Origin: Paracoccidioides lutzii Pb01
Taxonomy: Eukaryota > Ascomycota > Eurotiomycetes > Onygenales > Ajellomycetaceae
NCBI RefSeq assembly: GCF_000150705.2
Contig: NW_015440957.1
Location: forward strand, 836,621-900,620
Direction of reading: 5' to 3'
DNA: 64,000 nt
Shown here in pieces: positions 10,647 to 23,697 of this stretch; the first letter of the stretch is position 1, and each line of letters starts with the position of its first letter. The notes beneath the pieces were generated by a model that ran no database searches, was not told the origin of the DNA, and saw only the letters and a program-made list of their open reading frames with translations. The position numbers and the translations under genes were made by a program.

Positions 10647-13600
10647 ATGTCGGCTACCGAAACCGCTGCTGCTCCATCTGCTGCGCTAGACACGACGGTA
10701 TCCTGCACCGAACTAGACGTTTCCAAGCTCCATGCTCTCCCCTCCGAACAGCAAGAGTTATATCTCCTTACGTTCACCGCAGACCTCGTTCAGTATACCG
10801 CAACGCTTGATAAGACGGGACTGATCTCTCAACAACGATTTATTATTCAAGAATTATTTAAAATTTTAAAACTTTCGTCACCTAGCCCTACTAGAGTTAT
10901 ACGAAACAATGTTGGCCGATGTTTCAGTGCTATCTTCAGCAAAGGGGACCGAACTACACTCTACGACACGGTGACACAACTCTTGGGGATACTCAATGCT
11001 GGGAAGAATGACGCGGAACTGAAGACGAAGTATGCAGCCGCCGTTGCGATAGGGGACATATATACGGGTGCTGGTGACAGTCTTTTTACCCAGTCGAATG
11101 TCGTCTGCTCCGCGTTGTTGAAACTCTTTAAGTCCGCCCAAAATCATGCTGGATTAAGGAGTTCGCTATATACTGCCTTGAAAAAAGTCATTGCGGGAAT
11201 TGGTTCTCCCTTGGTTGAGTCGACAGCGAAAGATATCTGGAAACATTCTCGACATGCGGCCACGAACGACAAGGCCATCGCTGTGCAAGCTGGCGCCTGC
11301 TATTGCCTTGAACAGTTAATTAAAACCACTCCTTATTTTGGCACACTGAGTGATTTTGAGGGTCTGAAAGTTACGATTTGGAAAGTCATCGAGAGTCCTA
11401 GCCCTTCTGTAAGGCATGCGGCCGCCTCTTGTCTTGCTGCCTTTCTCATTAAAGCTTGGGCCCACGGACGTCAAGCACAGAATGTGCCGACCATTCGACG
11501 GCCCAAGAAGCAACCTAAAAAGAAACCAACTCCTGCTGATAATGATGAGGCACCAGACAGATCGCGGTCCCCTTCAAGTCGAAAAGCGGACGTTCACCTT
11601 TCATTTCAACTTTCTGACCTCTTGAAACAACTTTCAACTCAATATTGCCGAAGTTCAACAGGTAATCGAGCTAGGGCAGGAATTGCCGTGTGCTATAAAC
11701 AGATCCTGAGAAATATTGGAGACAACCTTGTTGCAGAACATTATACCGAAATTGCTGGTCACTTTCTCGTCACTCTCCTGAATCACCCAACCATTAATTA
11801 TAATCGCTATCGTCTCCTTATGACTAGTAAATATGTAAAGAATCTCTTGGAGGATACCGTTGGCCGTGAAATCCTTCGCGAGAATAGTCAACTCAACGCC
11901 GCAAAGTGGCTGATTAATGGCGTGCTTAAGGATTATCCACAAGTAGTCCAGGAACGACCTGAGCCTAGCAAACATACGTTAACAAGCACTCTAAGTGCAT
12001 TGTCTTCTATCATATCATCCTTAGGCTCAGCACTTTCGGTGATTGGGGACAGCTGTCGAGACGCACTCCTCCAAGTCCTCCAACACCCCGGTTATACCGT
12101 TCAGATACACACTACCCAGTGTCTGCGCAACTTTGTACTTGCATGCCCTCAGCAGCTTCTCTCCTGTGTAACAGTCTGCATGAATAGCCTTAACAGGGAG
12201 CTTGGCCAACTGTCCACTCCACGGCAGTCCACACGACGATGTCTTGGATATGCCCACGGGCTTGCGGCGATGTTAAGCACATCTCGTCTCCAACCACTTT
12301 ATGGTTCAGTCGATGTGTACGCCCAGGTCCTATCGCGAGCCACAGATCTATTGAAATCAAGTGGCAGCTCGGAACTGAGGATTGCAAGCACGCAGATTCA
12401 GATAGCTTGGGTTTTAATTGGCGGCTTGATGCCCCTAGGCCCTAGCTTTACTAAAATACATCTCAACCAGCTCCTCCTGCTATGGAAAAATGCTCTTCCA
12501 AAACCTCTGCCTAAAGATAATCTAGCACAACGTGGTACTCTAGAGATGAGTTTTTTGGCCCATGTTCGGGAATGCGCTCTTAGCTCGATCTATGTTTTTT
12601 TAGAATTTAATAGCAAACTCGTTACTGCGGATGGGTCAAGGCGCATTGCTACGATGCTACAGAACACTGTTATGTTTTTAGACAGCCTTCCGAAACTCAA
12701 ATCTGCGGAGGACATATCTCAACGATTATCACCCTCGCTACAACTAAAAGACTTTGCTACCATGATTCGTCGACGTGTATTGCAATGCTTTTCGAAATTA
12801 ATCAAACTGGAACATGTAAATTCAGAGGTCCTTTCACTATCAAATATCTTAGGTCTGGCAATCTCGTCTTTCGCCGATCCAGACGTTATTTCAGCAAACC
12901 CGTTTGATACATCTATCGCTACTTCAACTACTCATTTCGACAATCTTTGGGATCTTGATGACAATTTTGGTTTTGGAGTTACTGGCCTAGCACACGAGTT
13001 TGCCGTCGCGACCCTCTCAGGGCATCATAAAGGGGGCAGCTCTCATGGTTGGATGGCGATGGAGTCATCGGACCAAACAATAGACAATCTGGTAAGTTTT
13101 CAGTTTGAATGCCGTTGTAAGTACGAACTCTAACTCTCAAATTTAGTTAATGTCCCCAACATGTCAAGCGATGGAACACGACTCTGTACTCTTATATGCT
13201 GTTACTGATCGAAAAAATGGCATGTATACCGACCCACCAGACACTGAAGTCGTGAATGCAGCCATCGCTCTATTCGCAACGGCTCTGCCGTTGCAGTCCC
13301 CGAAAGTCCAGGAAAGCAGTTTGGAGCAAATAGCGGCCTTACTCTCCGCCCAAAGTCTCAACCGCAATCCAGGACGCAAGTCAGCTATGACAGTTAATAT
13401 TGCTGTAGCTCTACTTTTTACTCTTAAAGTTGCACTTAATGAGACCCGATCCGCTCCAGGAAGCCTAAAATACCCTGCAACAGAAAAGGTTATGCAAGAG
13501 CTTATACAGGTAAACCTCGTCTCCTCCCATAATCGTTTCCACATGCTTACAACAGGTAGACTTTCACTACTCATCCTGATCCAATTGTGCGGTGTATAGG

Positions 13601-16600
13601 GTGCGAAGCGTTGGGTCGTTTATGCAATTTATCCGGAAACTCATTCACTAGTAATCAGATCAATTCTCTAGTCGATTCGATCGTGGAAAATCGTGATCCT
13701 GGAACCCGTGCTGGATGCGCGATTGCTCTAGGTTGCATTCACTCTCAAGTCGGTGGTATAGCGGCTGGTTTCCATTTGCAGACTATTGTCGGTGTCCTCA
13801 TGTCGCTTTGCAGCGACCCTCACCCTGTGGTGCATTTCTGGGCCCTTGAAGGGCTAGGAAAAGTGGCATGGTCCGCTGGGCTGACCTTCTCTGCCTATGT
13901 ATCAAGTTCTCTCGGCATGCTGGCGAGGTTATATATATCAGACAGCCACAATGAGGAGGCTTCGTCTTTGGCAACATCCAACCTCGAGGTCGCGTTTCCA
14001 TCAACTGTAGCTATCGGCAGATGTGTTGAGTCGCTTATCAATGTCCTTGGTCCTGATCTACGGGATATTTCAAAAACTCGGGAACTGGTTTTCACTCTCG
14101 TGAAGGAATTTCAGTTAGAGAAATCTACGGCTCTGGTTGCGGAGAGCTCAAAGTGCTTGGATCACCTCTCTTTATACGCTCCGAACCACATGGACTTCTC
14201 TGCATATGTTCGGTGGCTTCAGCAGGAACTAGGATCAAAGAATGCGCTGATCCGGGATGCTGCTATTCGGGGTTTCAATAACTTGATGAAGAGGGATGCC
14301 GATTTGGTCACTAGAACTGCATCTCCTGGTCTTGAGGATGAATTATGGCTTGCTTTTGACAGTGCGTCGGATAGTGAGGTTCTCAAAAACATTATCCGTA
14401 ACTGGTTGCAACAAACTGGACTTACAGATACCGATAATTGGATACAGCGGTGTCAAAAAGTTCTTATGAAGACCCGATCCAAAGTTGATGATGCGCCTGC
14501 ACCCACAACTGTAAATACTGCCGCTCCTCATGATATCCCAGATGACGAAATAGCAGGATTTGCCACTGCAGTTGTAGGCGACCATGGCGAACCCGTCAAT
14601 AAGTCCACCGCTGGCCAAGAGCTGCTGAAATGGCAAACAAGAAGTTTCGTCATGAGTTGTCTAAGCGAACTTTTGTCAATGGTCAGCAAAGAATTATTGC
14701 CTGATCAGACCATACCTGCGGAAATGGCATTACAAGAGAGGATTGGCGATATTATTCGAATGGCATTTTCTGCATCGACTGCCCAGGTAATTGAACTTCG
14801 GATTTGGGGTTTGAAGGTAATTGATCAGGTATTAAAGGTTCGTAATTGTCAATTTACCATCTCAGAAGGGATCTGTTGAAACTGAAAATTATTTAGATGT
14901 TCGGGAAAACCCCAGATCCTGATTTTTCAGAAGTGTCACTCCTGGAGCAATATCAAGCTCAAATTAGCTCCGCGCTAACCCCCGCCTTCGCTGCGGATTC
15001 ATCCTGCGAGCTGGCTTCGGAAGCTATCAATGTTTGCGCAACTTTTGTTGGCACAGGGATTGTAACTAACGTAGATAGGATGGGTCGCATTTTCAAGCTG
15101 CTAGTTGTTGGGCTGGAAAACTTTGCGAGTATGTACTCTCCCCAGATTTACATTTCACCTTTTACTAATCCCTCCAATCTATAGAAAAATCAGAAATCAG
15201 AGAGATTGGCGATCTCAAGGGGCTAAACTCCAATGCACGTGTCATGGTGAAGTTAGCTTTATTCTCTGCGTGGGCTAGGTTACAGATAGCCAGCAATGAC
15301 CAAAATTACCTGGCTGAGATCGTTCAACCGTACACTGCTATTCTTGCCCCCTTGTGGCTTTCTTCCCTCCAAGAATTCGCACGCCTGAGATTTGAACCTG
15401 AAATTTCGATCGCACTTGGGCCAAGCGCTTCTGACAATTTGGACGACGTCTATGCATCCTTGAACCGAGAAACTTTGTTGAAAGTATGTATTCCCAACCA
15501 AGAATTTCGCGTGCTGTGCCACTGATAAACATTTTCAATTAGTTTTATCAAGATTCCTGGTTAAGCCTAGTTGATGCTATTGCCAGCCTAGTCGAAAAAG
15601 ACAGCGAATTTGTCTTTGATGCCCTTGATGGGAAAATCGAATCTCCAAAGGAAGTAACTGATGCCGATAAGCCTAAGGTAAATGGGGAGAAGAAGGGAAA
15701 AGGAAATCATATCAATTACCGCGACGAACCAGTGGCGTTCTTTTTTGTTCTCTTCGGTCTTGCCTTCGAGGCTCTTGTTGCGCAAAGCAATGGCCACTCA
15801 AATCAGAGATTGGAGATTCTACGGGCTTTGCAAAAGATCCTACATCCCTCTGTTGCTGGGAATGCCGTTTATCAAGACGCTGTATTTTCTGAAACTATGG
15901 ATACCTTGGACAGACTAGCAATGACCGAAGGATTTAGTATACAGACTGTCATTGTTCAAATTGCCCGCAATTTGGCTCTTCATCATCAGTCCGCGTCAAG
16001 CAACGAGGCGCGACCCGAAAATCTCTCGGATGATATCGAGCAACTGTTCGAACTCACGCGGAACATCATTCTAGTCCTTGCTGGACTCCTCCCAAACCTA
16101 GGCGAATCTTCCAAGCCCTCACGCTTCCACGTATCTGACGACGCTGCTTCCCTCATCAAACTATCCCTCTCTTCGCTGGTCGACATTACATACGTTTTCC
16201 CCTCCATAATCCGCTCAGACCTCCGCGCCTGCATCTTGCACATATTCACCACAATCCTGGCCACAGGCATCTGCCAGGCTGAAGTCGTCCCTCAAGCCCT
16301 CCCAATCTTCCACCGCTTCATCCAGGGTATCTCTTGCCCTCCACCGCCAAACACGCCCCCAATCCCAACAACCCCTGCCCTCACCATGCACCCTCCTCCC
16401 TCTGAGGATCCGCAAATTGTGTCCCGCCAAATCCGTGGCTGCATCTCCCGTCTCCTTCAAACTCTTACAATCGCCCAACGCCGCGAATCGGAAACATCTC
16501 TCCCTTGTGCCAAAAATACCCTCCTCTCCCTAACCATCATCCTCACAACTAGCAGTCACCAAATCCCACCACAAGACCCCCTAATCCCCCGCGTCCTTTC

Positions 16601-17174
16601 CGAATTCCTTGACTGTTTGCAGGACTTGGGCCTCGCCACAGTCGCTGCGGGTTGTCTACGCTCAATCCTTCTTAGCCCTCAAGCCCCAACCCCGCGCTCC
16701 ACGACTGACGATGCAATAGCCCGCTTCCTTTTACCCCGACTCATCGCGTTCATCACTAGCATGCCCGCCAGTGCTGGTAGTGAGCATGAGATACCCGTTG
16801 ACCCCGAAAATGTCAAAGGAGTCGTTACCCTTGCTCTTGTATCGTGCATCGGATCAGGCACGATTGCACCGGGTGGAGTGCCAACAGCTTTGGCCTTAAT
16901 TATCCCTGCGCTGCTAGTTCGGGCGAAGAATGAAGGGAAGGGTGCCTATAAAGAGATAGCCGCCAGGCTTCTTGAGCTAGCGAAGATTCACGCTGTAACA
17001 TTCAGAGCCCTGGTGGCGGGTATGGATGCTGAGCAAAGATCTTTTACAGAGGACATCCTGCGGAGTGGCGGGATTGTTGGCGATGGTGGGAGGGAGGGGA
17101 GAGGTGGTGTTGCTGCGGGAGTTGAAGGGGAGGAGAAGAATGTGCCGAGCATTGCGCTCCGGATGGACTTTTAA
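10647..17174 (+). CDS. LAA1: HEAT-repeat protein Laa1/HEATR5, AP-1 clathrin adaptor accessory factor
   Basis: Six exons join in frame: 10647-13091, 13147-13509, 13560-14837, 14897-15128, 15185-15483 and 15543-17174. They encode 2082 aa, close to yeast Laa1 (about 2014) and human HEATR5B. Laa1 binds the AP-1 adaptor and helps it act in trafficking between the trans-Golgi network and endosomes. The whole chain is helical HEAT repeats. Family blocks include AAVAIGDIY, RNNVGRCFSAIF, VVHFWALEGLGKVAW, RAGCAIALGCIHSQVGG and YRDEPVAFFFVLFGLAFEAL. A basic linker near residue 290-320 (RRPKKQPKKKP) interrupts the repeats. Introns are short (49-59 bp). The second acceptor must be the second of two close AGs (13558-13559), because the first shifts frame. 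An upstream in-frame ATG at 10530 exists, but MSATET at 10647 is preferred. Confidence 0.94.
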
Positions 17175-17933
17175 GCCTTTATGTCCAAAATGCTTTTGGA
17201 GAGCTCCATTAGTTTATAGTGATGCATTCGATAGGAGCTGATTTTGCAAATGCGTGCGCTTGCAACCCATGTTTTTTCACGAGCTATGCATTGGCTCTGG
17301 AAATAACGCCGCTATCCTCTTATTATTCAGGATAAAAAGGGGTTGGCCCAACTGTCGGCCCCCCCTCTCTCACAAACTCCGTTTATATAAAAGCTGGTCT
17401 TTGTTCTGTTATGCTGAACATTTCCTGGTTTTCTTGTACATGTACCTCCGCGGCTTCTAATTGCCCTTCTGCGAACGAACTGCGGGGAAATAGATATGGA
17501 AATTAATGAATACTAACAGATAATATTGTAAGTTCGTTTTCTTCCTTGCAATCATTATGAAATGGAGAACCCGTTTGATAGATTTTTCTGCGGCTACAGT
17601 ATTGCGTGTCCCTGATCTTTGAGCAGAAGCAGAATCAATTATATCACTATTTTAATCGAAAGTGATAAGAGCACCACTGCTCCAGTTGACAAACTAATAG
17701 TCCCACTTATCTATAAACTAAGTTTGGATATATACAGCTTCTGAAACAAAAGGAAACAAATAGAGGCCCATGATCTAAAGGTTGAACCTCGAAGAAAATC
17801 ACGGGAGGGATATATATCTAGATCAAAAGGAATGCTCGCTGCCAACAATAACATAAGGAAAGGTAGTTAGCGTATATATACATATATAAATATACTTCTA
17901 AGATAGTAATGCAATTCCTATCCTTGTTTGTTC
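17175..17933. other. Convergent intergenic region
   Basis: 3' ends of LAA1 (+) and the FMP32-like gene (-) meet here. The sequence is AT-rich, with no credible gene. A TGTATATA octamer on the - strand at 17875-17882 lies about 52 bases past the FMP32-like stop and matches the RNA element bound by Puf3-type proteins. Confidence 0.5.
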
Positions 17934-19385
17934 CTATCCAATTGGCTCAGTAACACTAGATTCTGGGCGGAAGTTAGACTTCAACTCTAGGTCAGGGAAA
18001 GGTTGAAGAATTGTTTTCGATTCAGCATGTGAACCTTTCACAGCTTGTTCCTTTTCATGGTATTTGTATGAAGAATATCTGAGGGCGAGGATGATCATGC
18101 CTAGAAAGTGTGAGGAAGGTAAACCTCAGTCAGACGGTTATTGTCAAAGGAACAAAAACAAACGAAACAAAAAAAAAAAAAAAAAAAAAAAAATGAGGAT
18201 GGAGAAGGAAAGCTAACCAGCACCGGTCGCAATAGCCAACGCAGCCCTTCTCGTCAAAATCCACCGTAATCCTTCAACCTCACTCTTCCCATCACTATTC
18301 AACGACACAGTGATCTGATAATTCAATTCCTGTATAGCGGTATCAAGGGAGCGCTGGAGCTCCCTGGTTGAAATCTTCTGGTCATTGAACATTTCTTTCA
18401 AGTCGTCTTTCAGCCCCGCCAATTCCTGCGTCACGAGCTGTGTCAAAATGTCTACCTCGTGCTGTAACTGTGCACGCTGTGAACGCTGAGCCTGTATCTC
18501 AGCATTACGCGAGGTCTGTAGGGAGTTTCGCAGCTCCGAGCATGCCGCCTGGAAAAGATAGGTCTCGTTCTCCACGTCGGATTTTGATACTAGCCCCTCA
18601 CGTGCCATCTCGAGGTTGTCCGCAAGGAGACCGCGTATAGCCTTCATGATGGAAACAGATTGTTCTTCCGTAAACCCAGACCGACCTAGATCTTTCACTA
18701 GACTGTATGTGTCGAAGTGATGTACGTACGTAAGTGAGGAAGGGTGTGGGAGTTGATGGTGACCATTCGACAGGGTGATTTGGTTCAGGGACTCATCTTG
18801 CTGGGATGAGGAAGAATTGGGACCTGGCATTTGAAATACGGAGCTCTGGTTACCCTTCGATGGATTTATGTTTGGATCACCGGTCGCAGGGGCGGAGCCA
18901 CCGGAAGACCCAGTCCCATTTTGCACATTGACATCTCCGGAATCGCCCTGCACAGACAATTCTACTAAAATATTTGTAGATGATGATGACTGCTTTTTTC
19001 CAGATCCTGGTTTAGTCCCTTTGCCAGAATCCTTTAGATCCTGAGACTCAGATTCCCTAGACTGCTCGGTCTTCTTTCTTGCTTTGTCTCGAACCTGCTG
19101 TGGCTCATTGCCTGCTACACCTTTCTGGGATCCTCCCCGCCCCCCATCCTTTGGTCTTTGGGGAGGTGGAAGTCGTGATTCAGCGGCCTGCCCGTAACGT
19201 TGGTGAAACGGCTCGACATCACAACGTCTGCTGGTGTGGAATGTCGCATATGAACCACCATTCTTCTGCAACTGTTGTTGCGGCTGAGAAGGGGGGAATC
19301 TTATAGGATGGTAGGTCTTGGGTTCACAGGACCTTACCGACCGAATCAAATTCGGGTAAAGGAATGGGAGGCGTGGAGCTGCCAT
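17934..19385 (-). CDS. Mitochondrial inner-membrane coiled-coil protein, Fmp32/CCDC90/MCUR1 family (DUF1640)
   Basis: Two exons, 19385-18218 and 18100-17934, give 444 aa. The N terminus (MAAPRLPFLYPNLIRSVRSC) is a basic mitochondrial presequence. Residues about 40-230 are Ser/Gly/Gln/Pro-rich and probably disordered. The conserved part starts with HHFDTYSLVKDLGRSGFTEEQS, the DUF1640 hallmark, followed by a long coiled coil and WILTRRAALAIATGAG joined to MIILALRYSSYKY, the C-terminal membrane segment. Yeast Fmp32 is linked to cytochrome c oxidase assembly or proline metabolism, and human MCUR1 to the calcium uniporter; the exact role here is inference. An earlier ATG at 19454 would hide the presequence behind a hydrophobic stretch and is less likely. 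The 117-bp intron holds a 25-base homopolymer. Confidence 0.9.
18169..18193. repeat. A25 homopolymer inside the FMP32-like intron
   Basis: Twenty-five A residues on the + strand, that is poly-T in the transcript, lie about 70 bases upstream of the 3' splice site of the 117-bp intron. Tract length may vary among strains. Confidence 0.9.
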
Positions 19386-19701
19386 ACCAGCTCCGCTTTC
19401 CAATGCGAGGATAGATATGAGGAGAAACTGGTATGATGTCGAGAGTGAAGACAACGGAAATGTTCAGATTTAGCAGACCAATTTACTTGGACAACAGAGA
19501 TACGATGACATAATCAGAAAACTTGAAACAATGTCATGTGATTCAAGGTACAAGAAGTAACTATACAAAACCATAACATTATGATACAGTACCATACAAC
19601 AATACAACGAGAGTATGTATCATTTCATGACAGGGATATATATGTATGTCATTCAAATTTACAGACATAAATGCTATATGGCAGAATATAATATAAAAGT
19701 A
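19386..19701. other. Short intergenic region between tandem - strand genes
   Basis: It contains the COG1 3' end and the FMP32-like promoter. It is AT-rich with no credible gene. Confidence 0.5.
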
Positions 19702-22217
19702 TCAACCCAACAGCCCAAATAGAAGTTGAGTCTGTTTCCAATACTCCTGAGCCCGTTTCTTCAGTGTCTCCAACTCAGCGTCCCCATCGAAGTCAACATT
19801 CTTGCTAATGAGCCCGATAGTAGACCTGAGTTCATCCTCCCCTTGAAAATCTAGAGCATCCCGCAGAGCTAATGCTTCACCTAGATATAGCACATCAAAG
19901 AGAAGTTGAATTTTGCGATCTCGCACGACTTCTGGAGAAACATCCGCGACAGGAGCCGAATCATCCGATTCTGTCGTGGTTCCCGTAGCGACCTTATCGC
20001 CGTCCGGAGTTTCACCATTTGGAGGTTGTCCCTGTGTATTGTCTTTGCTATCTGGAGGAGAACTACCACTAACCCCCTTCTCGATAACTGTGGAGATCCG
20101 TGCAGCAAATATTTTATGGAGTCTGATTTTAACCATATCCGCAGCAGCGACGTTCCAAAGATCGGGACCCTGTTGTTTCATCATTGTAACTAATTTCTTT
20201 AGCAATTTGAACGCAGCTGGAGATGGTTGGGTGGGAAGCGGCGGGTTGCCTTCCCAAAACGTGCGGCCAGCACAGCCTACTCCACGACCGTGCTCAACAG
20301 CTCGGGTCAAGATAGATGGTGAGAGCTTAGAACCAATATCATTGGCAAGGATCTCATGTAGCTTTGGCACAAGGTCATCAGCGAATAGATGATCCTCGCT
20401 GGAAAGTCCGCTGGGGAGATGGCCTCGAAATTCTCTAATGACACGGAGCATGAAAGCGGCTTGTCGGCCTCGATTTAATCCAGCCATATTAGCCAAGGCA
20501 CTGTGTAGGGATGTCTGAAGCGCCGAGTAGCTTTTTGTCAGAGTAGCTTCGAATTCCTTTTGCAGAAGACTTGGGTCATCTTGTGATAAGATCCCAACAG
20601 TGTTCTGCAAAACATCCTCGTCTTCGTCGTCCTCAATGATATCATCCCATCTGATCTTCTGCAGCTCATCAATCATATCCTTACAGTCCTCCACACCCGA
20701 GAGCCAAGCGTGGTAGGATTCCGATATCTGCAGAACTTTGCTATCCCTGCCTAGAGTCCTGTTAATAATCTCCTGTTTGAATGCCGTGGCACCTGCAGAA
20801 TAATCAAGAAACGTCACATCATGATTCCAGAGCGATGGCACAGAGACTTGCTCTTCCGCGTCACTCCAGTTCATAATTGTAGATGAGATTCCATGCCCAA
20901 GTAAGGTAAGCCCTTCTGCTTGCGAGTGGAGAGTGGTAATGAGTTGTTTGTTCACAGCACCACAGAGGCCCTGAAGTATCTCCAGCGATGAATGGCAGGG
21001 AGTCGAGCTCTGAATTGGTAGCCAAATATTCAATAGATTCCGGCGCAAAATCAAAATCTCTTTCAAGTTCTGGGATCGTTCCAAATTCTTGCACATGCCA
21101 TTGGTCAATTTTCCAAACGCTTCTCTAGACCAATCCTTTATCGTTTTCCCAGTCTCCAACTTGGATGGATTGGTATGCTTCACCCACGGAGTAAAGTTTT
21201 TGATATCGTTGCTGACCCATCGTTTAAATACAACAATTCCCAGGCTATCTAGCTTTCGCACATCAGGATCACTGAGAACGGGGTGAGTGGTTAGTTTTCC
21301 AAGGGCATCAGAAAGACTTCCGGAAAGCAACTCTGACGTGCGTTGTAGGGTCTGCAAAAACATCTTCAAGCTCTCTTCTATATTTGTGAAACTCGGACCT
21401 TCTCTTAGAAGTTCGGATTCAATAGCCTCCAGGCGGACTTGATGAAAGTGGCGAAGTACATCAGTAGAAGAGGAACTCGTCGCAAGGCAATAAGCTGACA
21501 TTGTCTCAATGATTTCTTGCGTTGAATGGTTGGGAGCAGCTAGCCTGCGGTCGATGCGCTTCATCAGACTCCTGCGGAGTGAAGCTAGCTGATTTCGCAG
21601 GTTTTCGAGGAACACAGGTGCGCAGTTGCTTTGCGAAAGGGTTTTGTGTAGAAGTCGCGATATCACTAGGAGCTTTGCGATCAAGAGGTTCGAGCCATGT
21701 TTCCGGAACAGTCTGTAGCTGGTCGATATGCAATTATGGAGGAGGGCGAGTTGCGCAGCGATCGCTCTATCATCGACGCCTAAGTATATGTACGCAAGTT
21801 AACTATCCCGGAGCTGTAAACACACAAATTCGATAGGTAGCCATGGGATATCAACCTCTATCCAAATCTCCTGTATCCGATTGCATCTCTATCAAGCGGG
21901 AATTACATCTCCTGCCAATGTTAGATAGCTTTGTCTCGACCTCCTGGATCTCATCATTCATCTCAACGATTGTCTGCGCGGTGCCTAGCAGTTCTCGATA
22001 TCTCACCCTAAGCGCAAATAGGAAAGTAATTAGCAAGATAGATCAACCGCAGCAGTGTACGTCACCCAGCTTACCCGACGAGTGAACGAAGCTTGTCCTT
22101 GTTGCTGGCGATGTCGCGCCGGAGTTCCTGCTCCACCCGTCGCACTGTCAGGATGGGATGTTGAAATGCCTCGTGCCATGATTGAAGGCTGTGGGCATCT
22201 GGGACATCAGTAGCCAT
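19702..22217 (-). CDS. COG1: Conserved oligomeric Golgi complex subunit 1
   Basis: Three exons, 22217-22075, 22007-21856 and 21779-19702, give 790 aa. COG1 is a lobe A subunit of the COG tether, which captures vesicles for retrograde transport inside the Golgi. The N terminus carries the family helix (SLQSWHEAFQHPILTVRRVEQ) and the coiled-coil block RYRELLGTAQTIVEMNDEIQE ending in IGRRCNS. AAKLLVISRLLHKTLS-like and DSLGIVVFKRWVS blocks follow. Residues near the C terminus include an acidic/polar low-complexity stretch (GDKVATGTTTESDDS). The second donor is the weak part of the model. I used a GTTGAT site at 21855; an upstream GTAATT donor also keeps frame and would shorten the protein by about 20 residues after IGRR. 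Introns are 67 and 76 bp. Confidence 0.92.
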
Positions 22218-23240
22218 ACTTGCTGGCTGTATGCAGTGTGAAGCATCAACCGTCTATTGTTTGAATTCTCATGGCTTCTCACGAAATTGTCCGTCTCGGT
22301 AAATATGGGGGCTGTCCTAAGCATCCGCCTGGTCTGTGCACTCCCTGCTAAAACTACTTTGGATGCCAACTTCATGTATCATTAATTTAACTAAATACTT
22401 CATGAACAAAAGCACAATTCATGCTATTTCATTATTTGTACAAGCATGCTTCACTTGCTATGCTCGCTACAGCCTGGTATATCACTGGTCACATGACAAA
22501 TAAGGTGAATATCAGCTGCTGGTAGCTGCAACACCTCAATAGAATACCTGAATATGTATACAGAGTTATCCAGTCATATTCATATAGCTGTAGTGAAGGG
22601 GAAATAAAATATTACACCTGTCAGCGAGCTATTATATATAAATATAGATTAGATTAATAGTAGTGATTATCCTTCTATAATATACATAGTAATAAAATGG
22701 CAATATAAAAATATTTATATCTAAACTTATAAAATATCATCAAAGAAATCATAGCTTATAGTTCATTGGCTGGCTGCGAAAGAAATTAAAGAAAAACAGT
22801 TTATATTAAGGTATTTACAGATAATAAACTAAATAAATACTCTACTTTGAGATATGAGAAGAAACACCCGCTTATGCTATCGCAGAATCAAGGTAATTGA
22901 ACAAGGCTGTGCATAACTGCCACTAGGGGGATCCTAGATTATAGTTAACTAATAGTCAAATCAAAGGATGTTGGACAGGATCTCATCTTCACCCCTGTTT
23001 TCAGCTGTAAATTAGCATTTTTGAATAAAAGTGTATCTGGATTTCCACTCAACATTTCAAATGCGGCCTGATACAGAGGGATACAAGGATTGAAATAAGT
23101 CAACAGCTGACAGAAAAAGAGACGGACTGCAGAATGTTCACATAGATGTTGCAATATAAGTTACGTTACAGCTATTGAATGTGAGATGGTTGAATCTCTC
23201 ATATTGGGAGGCCTAGCTAGCTATCTAATATACGCTATAT

Positions 23241-23246
23241 CACGTG
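23241..23246. promoter_or_regulatory. CACGTG E-box upstream of CDC123
   Basis: A perfect CACGTG palindrome lies about 450 bp upstream of the CDC123 ATG, next to a GC-rich patch. bHLH factors of the Cbf1 type bind this sequence. Function is inferred from the motif only. Confidence 0.35.
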
Positions 23247-23369
23247 CGGCGGGGCGGCAGCCCGGGCAACATACGCCCAACATTGAATGCTCGGGTCAAA
23301 TTTTGATGTGTCACATGATGTGTAAAACATACACTCAAAATTGTTGTTCAATTATATAGAGAGAGATGT

Positions 23370-23392
23370 GGAGAGAGAGAGAGAGAGAGAGA
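23370..23392. repeat. GA dinucleotide repeat
   Basis: About eleven GA units, with a shorter GA run just upstream (23353-23366), lie about 300 bp before the CDC123 start. They may form part of the 5' leader or a purine-rich promoter element. Confidence 0.85.
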
Positions 23393-23697
23393 TTCAGACA
23401 TTTCAATAATCCCCATCTATTCATCTATTACTGCAGACCTCTCTTCAGAATATAATTATTCCCTTTAATTGCTTGATCTCTCTATCTCCAGCTCTACAAC
23501 TGCAACCCCAGATATAGACTAAGTTAGGTTTAGGGCTATTCTTCCTCTCTGCATCATCACAAAATATGCATCAAGTTGAGTGTTTGGACTGTGGAGTCTT
23601 CAACTTCTGTGTTGAGAAATACTAAACGTACACTCTCTACATTCTTTCTCAAACGCTGTCGTTCATCCATCTCGAGTCTTTAAAAGAACGTACAACC

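Larger units (their letters stand above)
22218..23697. other. Intergenic region upstream of COG1 and CDC123
   Basis: About 1.5 kb between divergent genes. Bases 22400-22900 are very AT-rich and may be an old, mutated repeat, but no family is recognised. The right part contains a GC-rich patch with a CACGTG box (23241-23246) and a GA microsatellite (23370-23392), both likely in the CDC123 promoter or leader. Confidence 0.5.
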
